Assembly: GCA_964007475.1 (NCBI GenBank)
Contig: OZ023275.1
Span: 2,356,001 to 2,420,000, forward strand
Source of the DNA: Hybos culiciformis
Lineage: Eukaryota > Arthropoda > Insecta > Diptera > Hybotidae
Length of the DNA: 64,000 nt
Direction of reading: 5' to 3'
The notes beneath the pieces were generated by a model. That model worked only from the letters and a program-made list of their open reading frames with translations. It did no database searches and was not told the DNA's origin. The stretch's first letter is position 1; every line of letters starts with the position of its first letter. The position numbers and the translations under genes are program-made. Below are positions 48,283-58,835 of this stretch, in pieces.

Positions 48283-48911
48283 TTGTACCATTTATGTATC
48301 TATATGTATTTGAAGAAGTTATTAAATATCGAATTGGTACAAGTTAAAAATATAGAATTTGCAAATTATGATCAGTTAAGATTGCAAGTAAATAGTTCTA
48401 GAATATTAATTGCCGCCTCCCAATCAAATATCGCCTGCTCAGAAATGAAACAACGTATAATGGAAAGTATAGTTTCGAGTAATTCAAATTTAAAGATTTG
48501 AAAATTAAAAAAAACGTATGAAAAAATATCAAGTAACGTACAATTTTCATCTAAAAAACACATTTTAATCAACATTACGAATATTGCAAAGTAGTTGTAC
48601 TTATAAAATCGAGTACGAGGAATCGAATGGTGCTATTGTCAAATAATGACGTATAAATGTCATACGTTGTTCCATTTCTCAGCAGACGATGTTAACTCTT
48701 CTGTACATAATTGTTTGAATAGAAAAGAAATCCTGCTAATCATTCTCACACACTCTTCTATTGTATTACAATTAAAAATTCTCTTTTGCTTTACTTTTCG
48801 AGCTATTATACTTGTTTTAATATTTTTTTGATTAATATACCTACAATGTTTATCTGACAAATTTTGAAAGCGCCGCGCCTTTCGAAAATACACATTCATG
48901 TTACAAAACAT
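48283..48911. other. unassigned less AT-rich block with open frames on both strands
   Basis: A plus-strand frame (48283-48501) includes FANYDQLRLQVNSSRILIAA. A minus-strand frame (48660-48911) includes NTIEECVRMISRISFLFKQL and ends at CGCGGCGCTTTC-type sequence next to AGGCCCCCCCTAGCG (48919-48933). The composition and the C-run suggest the remains of a transposon, possibly hAT, but no diagnostic motif is visible. I do not assign a product to either frame. Confidence 0.3.
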
Positions 48912-48990
48912 TGTAGAAGGCCCCCCCTAGCGTTTTTACATACATTAGCCAATAGATTTATGTCTTTTTTTTGTGTTTATTTTTGTACAG

Positions 48991-49027
48991 AAATACCAAC
49001 TGTCAGCATCTGACAAGTTACTTAAAG
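48991..49027 (+). CDS. candidate 37-nt micro-exon
   Basis: A pyrimidine-rich tract ending TTATTTTTGTACAG is followed by 37 nt (AAATACCAACTGTCAGCATC, then TGACAAGTTACTTAAAG) and then GTATGT, so both splice consensus sequences are good. The 37 nt are about 40 % G+C, well above the surroundings. In one frame they read KYQLSASDKLLK without a stop. Neither the host gene nor flanking exons were identified, so this could be chance in T-rich DNA. Confidence 0.28.
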
Positions 49028-50148
49028 GTATGTGTTTTTCCCCCATTCAAGGTATAGTCATATAAAGTTTTTCAATAATACTTTATTACCTACAACAACT
49101 AATTTTCTAATAATTATAATTAATCAAAAAAAAAAAAATCAATTTTATAATGGGAAAATAATGATTTACGAATTATTTATCCCAAAAGAATAAGATATTT
49201 TTGTTTTCATCAAAGGTTGGGGAAATTTAATAAACAAAACTTTCGTGTAATATTTTTTTCTTTGTATATAATATCTGAATAGGTTAAACGAGCAAAAAAA
49301 ATATCATAAATCTCTTGAAATTGATTTATGTGAAATGAAACTTTTAATAGATAAGAGGTCCTTTATTTATAAAAATTATGTTGGATCAGATAGACCTTAA
49401 ATCATTAATAAGAAATTTTTTTTTCATAGAAAGAAATAAAAGAGGAAAGCATAAAAAAAATGGCAATAATCTATAATTTTATATATCATAAATATTATGA
49501 AAAATATAGGTTTCCCAGTATTCTCTTTTCAATTTTCAATCAATATTCAAAAATTATATTAAATTGAAAAAAAAAAGAAGTTATTATTAATTACATTACA
49601 TGTTTTGTGAAAAATGTAACACACTTCACACTATCAATATTCAATCGTAAAACTAAATTTATTTACACATTTGATAATTTTTCAATACTTCTTGTTGTGG
49701 AATTTGAAATGTAAATGTGAGCAAAAAAAAACATATAAAAGATATTAGAATTAATCGATGACCCATAACAAAGAATCCTTTTAAACATAGTAATGTTCTT
49801 AAGCTTTCATGAACTATTTTATGTTTTATAAGGGTGATTCTTTGGAAATAGGATGATTCTAAAATTAATTCAATTAAGTTTATTATTCATGAAACGTTTA
49901 AATTGATATACATGATATTCATATTTTTTCGGATTCCGAAAATGTGTACGCACTTATTTTCAAAAATTCTGGGAAATGACTCGGAAAGCTTATTATTTTC
50001 TAATATTCTTTTCAATTGTAGAATTTTCTTTTATAATAAGCTGTACTAACTTCGGGTTCATAAATGTCATAAATATTCATAAATAGTTGTTGAGTTAAAG
50101 AATGTTTATCATACAAAAATTTCGGAATTTTTCTTAGATTCTGGGACA
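49028..50148. other. intergenic, nothing recognised
   Basis: AT-rich. If the upstream micro-exon is real this is intron. No other exon seen. Confidence 0.5.
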
Positions 50149-50395
50149 GTTGCCCAAATGACATTTGACATTTGCCCACGGACATTTGCCAATCTGACAT
50201 TTGACCAGTTTTTTAATTTAACAAAACTTATACCTACTCAGATAAAAAAAAACTTTTTTTTTTTAAAAAATTTACCTATAAAGGTGGAAATAAATTTGGA
50301 AAAGGTGTGAAAAGGAACGCGGGACTCAAATATCGGATTAGCAATGTCAGATGTCCGTGGGCAAATGTCAGATTGTCAAATGTCATTTGGGCAAC
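50149..50395. mobile_element. TIR element, 247 bp, ATTTGCCC-type arms
   Basis: The left arm GTTGCCCAAATGACATTTGA and the right TCAAATGTCATTTGGGCAAC are perfect inverses over at least 22 bp. Further in, both arms contain TTTGCCCACGGACAT and AATCTGACATTTG in rearranged order, so the arms are made of short repeated blocks. No ORF. It lies just beside the hAT transposase remnant at 50420-50683 and might be part of that element's end. No target duplication was found. Confidence 0.6.
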
Positions 50396-50419
50396 CTTCT
50401 TTTTTGATTACGTGAAAAA

Positions 50420-50683
50420 TTATCGATTGGGCATTTGCGTTTGAAAATAAAAAAATAAAATTATTATTAATAAGTAATCTAAAACATCGCTCATTTTAAT
50501 TTGATCACAAATATCGGTTCCAATAGCAATCATTGCCAGGCCCACTAATCTCTCTCGAGAAATGATTGACCGTAAATGAGACTTAATTAGTTTAAGTCTG
50601 GAAAATGATCTTTCTCCACTTGCTACTGAAACTGGTAGAGTTAAGAAATTACTAAATTTGGAACTCAAAAAGTAAAAATTCAA
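50420..50683 (-). pseudogene. hAT transposase C-terminal domain remnant (TTF/ZMYM-like lineage)
   Basis: The frame contains LTLPVSVASGERSFSRLKLI followed by KSHLRSIISRERLVGLAMIA. The segment P-V-S-V-A-S-G-E-R-S-F-S-x-L-K-L-I-K and R-L-x-x-L-A-x-x-x-I is the conserved core of the hAT dimerisation domain, in the version found in TTF-type/ZMYM1-like transposases. Only this final domain survives and nothing upstream reads as RNase-H-like transposase. The call is secure for the domain and the copy is certainly non-functional. Confidence 0.8.
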
Positions 50684-51826
50684 AAATCATTTTATTAACT
50701 TACATTCACAACAATTTAATAAACAACAAATTTACATATTACAAATTTTTTAATTCACTGTATGTTAACATATGTATCAACAAAAGTGAACACATAAAAC
50801 TGAAAACAATTTCAATTGAATTTAGATTCCATATTTTCATCTTCGCGTCTACTTTGATAAACAAGATATAAAATTAAAAAAAAAAAAAATTATTCTAATT
50901 ATCGATCTTATTCTTAATAACATTGAAAAAAAATTAAATGCAAAATTTTCGATATTAGCGCCCTTTTTTTCGAGGCGCCCTGATGCTGTGCATCTTTTGT
51001 TTCATCGCTAAATAAAATATTGCAAAAATTGATTTTTGTTTGAAACATTTTCAATAAGACAGAGAACGAAAGCGATAAAAAAGTTTTACGATAACTTCAA
51101 CAAGAACCAATTTTTTTATTTTCAACGTAAAAATTTAATAAAACTAAAAATGTTTCAGCAGAAAATTCGCTTAAAAGGATACAAACAAACTTGTTACAGA
51201 AATTTATGAAAATATGCATATTTTCTTTTTTTTTTTCAAATAATTTCACTAAAAAGAAACTTTAAATTTTAAATAATATAATATGTACTATGAAAAAATA
51301 TAATTATATTCAAATTATATGTATAAAAGGAACAGTCTGTATATGGCAGAAATTGTGAAAAAATTATCATTAATTTTTTGCACATTCGTTATAATAATAA
51401 ATATAGAAATAATTTTTTTTCTTCTCTCATAAAGTTTAGAAGAAGGAAAACTTTTTCATATAATGATGACTGATGAATCTTACAAAATTTTTATGTGTTT
51501 TTTTTTGTGTATGTACGGATTGTCGTAAGAATATTGGATATGTGTACGATAATCCACAATATAAAGTGATACAAGGATAGAATGGTTAAAATTATTTAAA
51601 TAAAATCAGTTATTTTTTTTCATGAAATTTTAATTCGCTTAAAAGATTCGAAAAGTAATAATTGAAAACTAAATGTACTATACATATACTATAAGTTCAG
51701 AGCGAATGAAACCAAAACACAACCATATCCAATTTCAAATTTAACTAACCAAGTTTATGCTAGGGTCAAAAATTAAAAAAAATATTTGTGAGTACAAATT
51801 CACTAAAATCTATATATTGTATAAAG
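50684..51826. other. intergenic
   Basis: AT-rich. TTAGCGCCCTTTTTTTCGAGGC and CGCCCTGATGC (about 50955-50985) form a short GC-richer patch like hAT subterminal sequence at 23.7 kb. It may be the other side of the hAT copy with the 50420-50683 remnant. Otherwise empty. Confidence 0.45.
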
Positions 51827-51905
51827 CCGGGGTGGCCAACCCAAATGATCTTGCGAGCCACTTTGGAAATGCATCATAACTGCGCGGCCCACAGTTAAAA
51901 TTATT
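51827..51905 (+). mobile_element. solitary hAT end
   Basis: CCGGGGTGGCCAACCCAAAT followed by CTTGCGAGCCACTTTGGAAA and GCGCGGCCCAC matches the general pattern of hAT left ends (CAGGGGTGGCCAAC then GCGGCCC). No matching right end was found nearby, so this is a truncated copy. Confidence 0.5.
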
Positions 51906-54147
51906 TTGCACACTTAAATTTTTTTGTAAGCCTTAAATTACATAAATTAGTTATTAACAGTTTTTCTCATTACATTTTAGTCATGAATAAAACAGGCAAT
52001 ATCTGTCATATATTCGCAAGAATATTATTTTAAAATCAAAGTTAACATAATTTAGACAGTTAATTTTTGAATATATGGATTTACAAGCATTTTTTTAATA
52101 CATTGATACTTACGGAAAGGAAAATTAATAAAAATTATAGGTGGATTCCCGAAATTCCCCTTTACTTTGAAGTGTTTTTTTATTTTTGAAGTGAAATTTT
52201 CATGACTTGCAGTTATTGTAATACACTATTTTTATTTTAATGTTTTGTTTGATGCATCAAATTAAGATTTTTTGTTTGGGAAACTTAAAAAAGGTTTTTA
52301 TTTCAAAAGGTGTTGTAATAATTAAAAAAGTAGGTTCCGTATCTTCCAGTTGTTCCTATAATTTCTTAATCTAAGACCTCTACTTAATTCAAACTTGTTT
52401 ATTCTGTGATATAGATACAGCATTGATTATATTAGGAGAATGAATCATGAAATCCCACATAGACGTATTTACATACATATTATGCCCCGCATGAAGTATT
52501 TTGTCTTAATATACATATATCCCAAATTTCCGTGTCATTCATTGTAGTAAGCTTTAACTTCTAAGTCTTAAGAGAAATTCAATTAATGAATTTATAATTT
52601 CCATAATATTAAAAACACATTAAAAGAAAAAGTTAACGCACATATTTTTTGTTTGACATAAGCATACCATACATTTATTTATTTGTTCAAGGAATTGTTA
52701 TCTTGAGTATTTAAAATGTATTATACTTGTTACTTTATGATTATCCTTTTTGGGGAGAAAACAAAATCAAAATTAAAAAAGAAAATATTATGACAGTTTT
52801 TCATATATGCATATACCTACATATAGATTTTAATAAATATGAAATTTTTGTATCTGCGTTGGAGAATAAAAATAAAATTGAGTGAACAATTTGTAAAAAT
52901 TCATTGCATTTTGTTGAACAGTTTGGTTACTTTTTTTTGTTGTAATTTTCTAAATAAAATATCAAAATAGAAAAAATCTCGTTAAATATATGTTTTACGT
53001 TTGAGGAAATATTAAAAAAAAAAACAAACCTTGTTGAATGTTAATTCTCCTTTTTATTTTTTTATTTATTTATTTTTTTTAATTTTTGATTTATTTTTGA
53101 TGAATATACGTGATCCTTTCAAATTATGACAGTTCCTAAAGATATTTATATGAATGACAAATTTTTTGGGTGAAAATCTCATAAAAAAAAAAACAATAAA
53201 TCAAAAAAGATAAATTTTAGTTTTCAGAAAAGAACAAAATAAAAATAAAATATTTAACAAAATTTTAAGTTAAAAAACTAAAAAAAAAAAACAACTTTCA
53301 CTTGTTTAACTTTAATAAATGAGAATTCTGTACGTACAAAATTATAATTCAAACAAGTCTTAAAATTTAGTTTTTCGATCACATTACTAAAAGATTTGGC
53401 TATTATATCCTAGTTGATTATATCCTAGTTCATAGGGCCTATAAATATATACACCTATATAATATTTTTTCATTAGAGTTCAATACAATAGTTTTAATTT
53501 TATTTTGTTTTTCACAATAATTGAACGGGATTGAGAATAAATAGATAAAATATTTCAGTTGCGGTTTTGTCACCGACAGTATCTATCTGTATAGCATTAA
53601 TAAATTGTTTTGAAAAATAATATAAAAAAAGATAATAAAGTTCAACAGAATAATAAAATACTTACAAAATTCTTTTTTAATAAAAACTATTATTTTATTT
53701 TCATTTCATTTTTCTCATTTTTTCATTTTTTTTCCTTGTGAAAAGAAATCTTATTTTTTTTTTTTTATAATACGAAACCAAAAACTTAATTTCATTTAAA
53801 AGTTATTTTTTTATATAGGAAGTAGATAGAATTTTTCTAAAAAAAACAAAAAAAAAAAATAAACAAATAAATAAATAAAAGTTTTCTATGAAAATGACAG
53901 CCTGAAAAAGAAATAGATTTAAAATTTTAATTTCCTGTTTTACTGATTTCATTTGAAATTTTCTAGTTTTTGACATTTATAATATTTTTCTCAAAATTCT
54001 CTCAACTATTTTTATTGTATTTTTGCTGATTAAAACAAAAATCTAGGTTTCGAAAATAATTAGTTCACTTAATTTCTCACTTCGATAATTAAAAAAAAAT
54101 TAAATGTTGAAAACGGGTTGCATACTTCATTTATGAATATTATATAT
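51906..54147. other. intergenic
   Basis: AT-rich with long A/T runs (53020-53130, 53750-53880). TGGCTATTATATCCTAGTTG has a short tandem partial copy (TTATATCCTAGTT) at about 53403-53430. No gene. Confidence 0.6.
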
Positions 54148-54236
54148 ATATATACCATTAGTGGGGAATCTGCAACCTTTTGGAGGATTAAGTGCGGTCT
54201 TATACGCAAGTTGAAAAAAGAGTCAAAAGCGGCATT

Positions 54237-55304
54237 CTATAGGCCAGGTGTGGCCAACTTTGGTGCACATAAGATCTACTTTTTATTTATAAATTGTGTC
54301 GCGATCGACCTATTTTTTAGGTAAGAAGGGGATGTTTTTGCAATGTGCTTTTATACCGACGTGCACTTTGGCGAGCTCCATGATTAAGGGGTAAATAATC
54401 TACATACATGAGTATTTATTTAATGGGTTAAAAAACTTATGTCCAGAGGAATTAAAACAACATGAGCACTTATTAATAACATTTATTCATTCAAACTTTT
54501 TAAATTAATGAGAAACCTGAGTCTGCATTTCCTTTACTAGTGCATCATAATTTGGAGTATATCCTGACAAAGACAATAACAATGAGTCCTCAGTATGAGA
54601 ATCGGTCAGGACGGAACGAAGTTTAGTTTTAGTTAATTGTAAATATGAAAATGCCGATTCGCACAGATACGTAGATCCAAAGCAAGAAAAAATATATTCG
54701 CTACATTTGATAATATTGGGATACTTTTCTCGGTTAACATATTTCCAAAAATTTTCTTCAAATTTTCTGGCTTGTAAGATTAAATCAGATTGTAACATTA
54801 TAAAATTATAAAAATTATAAGTGTAAATACAAGTCAATTTTAAACGCACTGTATTTCAGATTTATTAAATAAACATCATTTATATACGTTTTTATATGTA
54901 TTGTATAAGTTTTTATCATAAGCCGAAGTATTATGCTGATTTTGTAATATCCCAATTCAAATAAATTTTATATAGGTAGCAAAAAGTAGCAGCAGCAAAA
55001 AAGTTATCTACCGACAAAAGCTTTAAATAGAAAACAGAATTGCAAAAGTGCAAAGAAAAAGAACTTAATAAAACCATTTCAAATGTCAAAACAAACTAAT
55101 AAAAATAATGATAATATAAAAATTATATCCTTTCTATGAGCTAATCACAGAAAACATTTGAATAAAAAGTATTTGTACTTTTTAAGTTAAAAGTTTTTAT
55201 GAGATACTTTTCGCAAACCCCGAACTTGCGAGTGATCGACCAAAATTGGTCTCGCGATCGACCGGTCGATCGCGATCGACTTGTTTGCCACCCCTGCTAT
55301 AGGC
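54237..55304. mobile_element. inner hAT element, 1052 bp, with exact 8-bp TSD
   Basis: The element proper is 54245-55296. It starts CAGGTGTGGCCAACTTTGG and ends GTTTGCCACCCCTG, with TSD CTATAGGC at 54237-54244 and 55297-55304. TCGCGATCGACC-type motifs lie near both ends (about 54298-54310 and 55250-55280), as subterminal repeats. It carries the 3' end of a transposase gene on the minus strand and is thus an internally deleted copy of an autonomous element. Confidence 0.88.
54505..54849 (-). pseudogene. hAT transposase C-terminal domain (SCAND3/ZBED-like), truncated
   Basis: The 114-codon frame includes FEENFWKYVNREKYPNIIKC, then FGSTYLCESAFSYLQLTKTK, LRSVLTDSHTEDSLLLSLSG and YTPNYDALVKEMQTQVSH. 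The FGSTY-x-C-E-S-x-F-S block, K-x-x-x-R-x-x-L-T-D-x-H-x-x-x-x-L and the S-H end are hallmarks of the C-terminal dimerisation domain in the hAT group related to SCAND3, ZBED and GTF2IRD2 proteins. The first 18 or so residues are AT-derived and not part of the domain. The catalytic RNase-H fold is deleted, so the protein could not transpose but the domain frame itself is intact. Confidence 0.82.
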
Positions 55305-55550
55305 ATTAAACTTCATTAAAGTTAAACAAAATACTTCTTATTTATCTTTTTTTAATAAAATTCTTTTTATTGTGCTGTTATTACTTTTTTGTACAAATAT
55401 ATATACATATTAAAATAAAAAGTGTTGCTAAAAATCTCATGATACCTACTTATATTCAGCATCAAAACTACTATGTGCGGCCTTCTTGGGAAATGGGCAT
55501 AGTCAATGCGGCCTTTACACCTAAAAAGGTTCCCCATCCCTGGTATATGC

Positions 55551-55855
55551 TGTTCTATATTTTTTATTTATAAAAGAATTCACTTCTTAACTTGAAGTAT
55601 GAAAATGATAACGTAACGAATAAAATTCAATGCTATTCACTAATCGTATAATCAATTATTTATTAAACAATTCAATTTGACAGAAAACATATAATCTATA
55701 GGGAGCATATCCCTTGTCAGCAAAAGATTGTCTCGCCATATATTAATGTGTTGACTGTTCTTTCTGTATGGAATTTATATTTTTTCCTAAATGAACTCAC
55801 ATGACTGAATAAAAAACATCGTATAGAAAAAATTAAGAAAAAAAACACAAGCAGA
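55551..55855. other. intergenic
   Basis: AT-rich spacer. CTATAGGGAGCATATCCCTTG (near 55696) is a small imperfect inverted repeat. Nothing else recognised. Confidence 0.5.
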
Positions 55856-56386
55856 AAAATCACAGGTGAGGTCATAACGCCACCAGGGTTTGTGATTCAG
55901 TTAAAAGAACCATAACGCACAAAAATTTGGTTGGCTTTATGACTCACATTCTGAAAATTTAATTTAACCTATGGCAACGCGAGAAAAGTCATGTGAATGA
56001 AAACCTTCTTTTTCGCAACTAAATTTATGCATTTTTGCTCGCATATCGATAGATTAAGTTGTGAAAAAATGTATTTAACTAATTCATTTTACAGACGGAT
56101 ACGCGAAAAGGCTTATGCTCACGTACCCGCATAGGATAAGTATGGAATAAGAGGAAAATAAATCCGAAGATTTTAGGCTCTATGGCTCAATTTGTTTGGG
56201 GACTATGGTAATTTTAATAGTCATAAAGCCCGTGGGCGTTATGGCCTTTTCAGTGAGTGAAAGAAATTCAAAATTAGAACTAATAAATAAACTTTAAAAT
56301 TAATAAATGAACCATTACAGTTCTCGTTGAAAATTTATAAAAAAAAATAGTTATAATTGCGTTATGATTTCACCCCACGAAAATCA
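55856..56386. mobile_element. possible TIR element with TCATAACGC ends, about 530 bp
   Basis: The left AATCACAGGTGAGGTCATAA (then CGCCAC) and the right GCGTTATGATTTCACCCCAC (then GAAAATC) are imperfect inverted repeats. Inside, CCATAACGCACAAAAATT and GGGCGTTATGGCC repeat the same core. The body is noticeably less AT-rich than its flanks. No ORF and no clear target duplication. Confidence 0.4.
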
Positions 56387-58195
56387 AACATAAAGTGATC
56401 GGCAAGACAATCTTTTCTTGACAGAAATTGGTTTTTAGTAAACTTTTATAGATTTATTTTTTGCTATGACTGAGAATTTCTACAGATTTTATAATTAGTT
56501 GGTAGTTGCGAAACTTCTTGTTACTATAACCACATTTCATTTAATGGCATTAAAGATAATTAATTTTCAAACATAAGACATTAAGTTCAATTAAATATTT
56601 TATTCATATTATATTATTTTCACAAAGTTAAGAATATTTTTTTATCAATATAATTTGTTTAAAATAAAAGAATCTTTTTTAAATAAGAATCTTTTTTAAA
56701 TTCAGTAAATAGTTTTTTATTAACTATTTATATGCTTAACATAATAAAAAGTTTACTTTACAATAAAATAAAATGCATAAATCTTTTTTGATTCGACCAT
56801 TAACTAAAAGTAAGAATACTTATAATAATATTTAATTTGTAATAAAATATTGGGAAAGTAAGTATTTAGATTTGAATATGAACAATATCCTTTATTTCAA
56901 AAACAAAAATATCAAACAAATTAATTAATAATTTGATAAAGTAGTATTAAAAATACATTTGGAAAATTTTTGAAAAAGATAAAAGTATCTTATTAGTTGT
57001 GTGTAGGCATATGACTTGAAGCAAAATTTTAATTAAATTAAATGAAAATTGTTTTTCCATTTTACTATAAGTATATTTATTATTATATTATTTTAACCCG
57101 TATAATAATTTTAATTCAAGTTAAGACGTACCTTGAAGTATTAAGTTCTTAATTTTTTTTCTCTTTGAAGACGGCTAAATTTTTCTTGGACATTCTTAAC
57201 TTTTCAAAAAAATTAATTGTATGCACTTTTTGACTGTATTTGACTGTTGAAACAAATTAATAGAGAAGAGTTTCTATTAGTATATATAACATATAAAATA
57301 TCAATTAAATTCTTAATTTGTTAAAACAATTTTCTTCCTAATTTTGATTTAATTATTAAATTTTTAGCCTGATAAAAATTTATTTTACGAACTAAAGTTA
57401 AAATTTTAAATTTTCAAAATAAGTACGTATATATAATAATTTATATATGTATTTATTTATTTTTAAATATTATATCTCTAATTATTACAAAATATATTCA
57501 ATACAATCCTATCAATCCATAAAACCAAGATAATTACTGAAGTTGTTCTTATTTGCATCCTCTGCATTTGAACAACATTATACGGGGCAGCTAATTTTTA
57601 TACTTTTTTTTATATTGTATTTTAATATTTTTAGCTTAAAAATTTCTTTCGAAAATTCAGCACATTTTTTAAGATATTTCAATGAAATTTGTTATACTAA
57701 TTATGATGAAAATTTCTGGTAACACTGTAACACCGGAACAATTACCAATAATAAGCTTGTTATATTTAAAAAAAGAAAAAGTGTTCTCTCGATTATAGTT
57801 CAAATCAATTGACATATTTTTTATTTAAGTTGTAAAATTAAAAAAAAAAAATATTTGTTATTTTTCCGACTGTGACTATCCAGTCAACTATCTTCTCAAC
57901 TGTCTTGATTTAAATCCTGCCAGTAGAGAAGATAGTAAATTCACAATGAATAAAATAATAAAATCCAGTCTAACCCTCAAGTAAGGGTTTTAAATTGAAA
58001 TTTATTGTTACTTTATAAAACATTCTTTTATTATTCAACTGTACCTAAGTTTTAAAAAAAAAATCAATATACATATTTAAAAAGTAAAAATGTTTAGTTC
58101 GCTTCTAATGGTAGAAGTGTAAAGATGTGGGGTTTTTGTTGGAATTTTTTTCTTAAAAAATACAGAATTGTGTACGAGCTAGAAAGGAGTACATC
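56387..58195. other. intergenic, nothing recognised
   Basis: AT-rich. A near-palindrome-like pair of AGTCAACTATCTTCTCAACT and AGAGAAGATAGTAAATTC lies near 57880-57940. No gene. Confidence 0.55.
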
Positions 58196-58835
58196 TAGGG
58201 TTGCCAACATAGAACCATCTCTCACCCGGAGAATTTAAAAAAAAAAAATTATCAAAAAATTTTCTAACGTTAAAATTGATTCACACATAAAATTTAAAAG
58301 ATGTACAACAAAATATAAATATTCACAAAAAGCTGGCGATGTCATGTCATTTTCAATTTCATTTTCTTATATTGAAGGCCAAGCCAGTAATATTCGATTT
58401 AAAACCTTTGATAAACCAAGCCATCTTGTTGGCACATTTGTGATCATTTGCTAGAAATCCATATTGAAAAATTCGAAACAAGATTTTAACTCTCTTACAT
58501 TAGTTGTGCTAGTTGAAAATTCAGAGTATATTTTATTGACTAGCGTTTCAACATCAAATATCCAACTTTTTACAAGCAAATTTAGCTGCGTTATGAAATG
58601 AAACACATAGCAAAAACAATTTGCTTTCAAAATAAATGAATTTAATTCACTAAATTTTTGAAAAACTGAATTGTACTTTCCATAAAAAAAAGCTAGAGTG
58701 TTATAGAATTTTAAATCTATGAATTTTAATTTTTTTGTTTGAGATTCCTGGAGATTTTTCTGGCAAACCTGGAGACCGGAGAATTGTCATCAAAACCGGA
58801 GTCTCCGGGTGAAAAAGGTACTGTTGGCAATCGTA
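58196..58835. mobile_element. decayed hAT element with CACCCGGAGA subterminal repeats
   Basis: The left TAGGGTTGCCAACATAGAAC and TCTCACCCGGAGAATT correspond, inverted, to the right GTCTCCGGGTGAAAAAGG and TACTGTTGGCAA. Additional GGAGACCGGAG-type copies near 58770-58800 act as subterminal repeats. TAGGGTTGCC is the same end style as at 6020 and 8350. The flanks do not show an exact 8-bp duplication. It contains the transposase relic listed separately. Confidence 0.65.
58366..58690 (-). pseudogene. hAT transposase central region remnant
   Basis: One minus-strand frame reads, with a single internal TAG (plus-strand 58451-58453), through NCFCYVFHFITQLNLLVKSW, VETLVNKIYSEFSTSTNVRE, LKSCFEFFNMDF, stop, then NVPTRWLGLSKVLNRILLAWPSI. 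The C-x-C-Y/H-x-x-H-F block, an I-Y-x-x-F-S-x-S repeat and V-P-T-R-W-L-x-L-x-x-x-x-x-R-x-L-x-x-W-P are the conserved central part of SCAND3/ZMYM-related hAT transposases. The C-terminal dimerisation domain is missing, unlike the other relics here, so this is a different deletion product. Confidence 0.78.

Larger units (their letters stand above)
54148..55550. mobile_element. outer hAT-type MITE interrupted by a second hAT
   Basis: The element proper is 54156-55542. The left end is CATTAGTGGGGAATCTGCAA, the right AAAAAGGTTCCCCATCCCTG. The flanks ATATATAC (54148-54155) and GTATATGC (55543-55550) agree at 6 of 8 bases, both differences being transitions, as expected of an old 8-bp TSD. Removing the inner element (54245-55296) and one copy of its TSD leaves about 327 bp, close in length and sequence to the MITE at 11876-12188. 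Relative age is therefore clear: this MITE first, inner hAT later. Confidence 0.8.
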
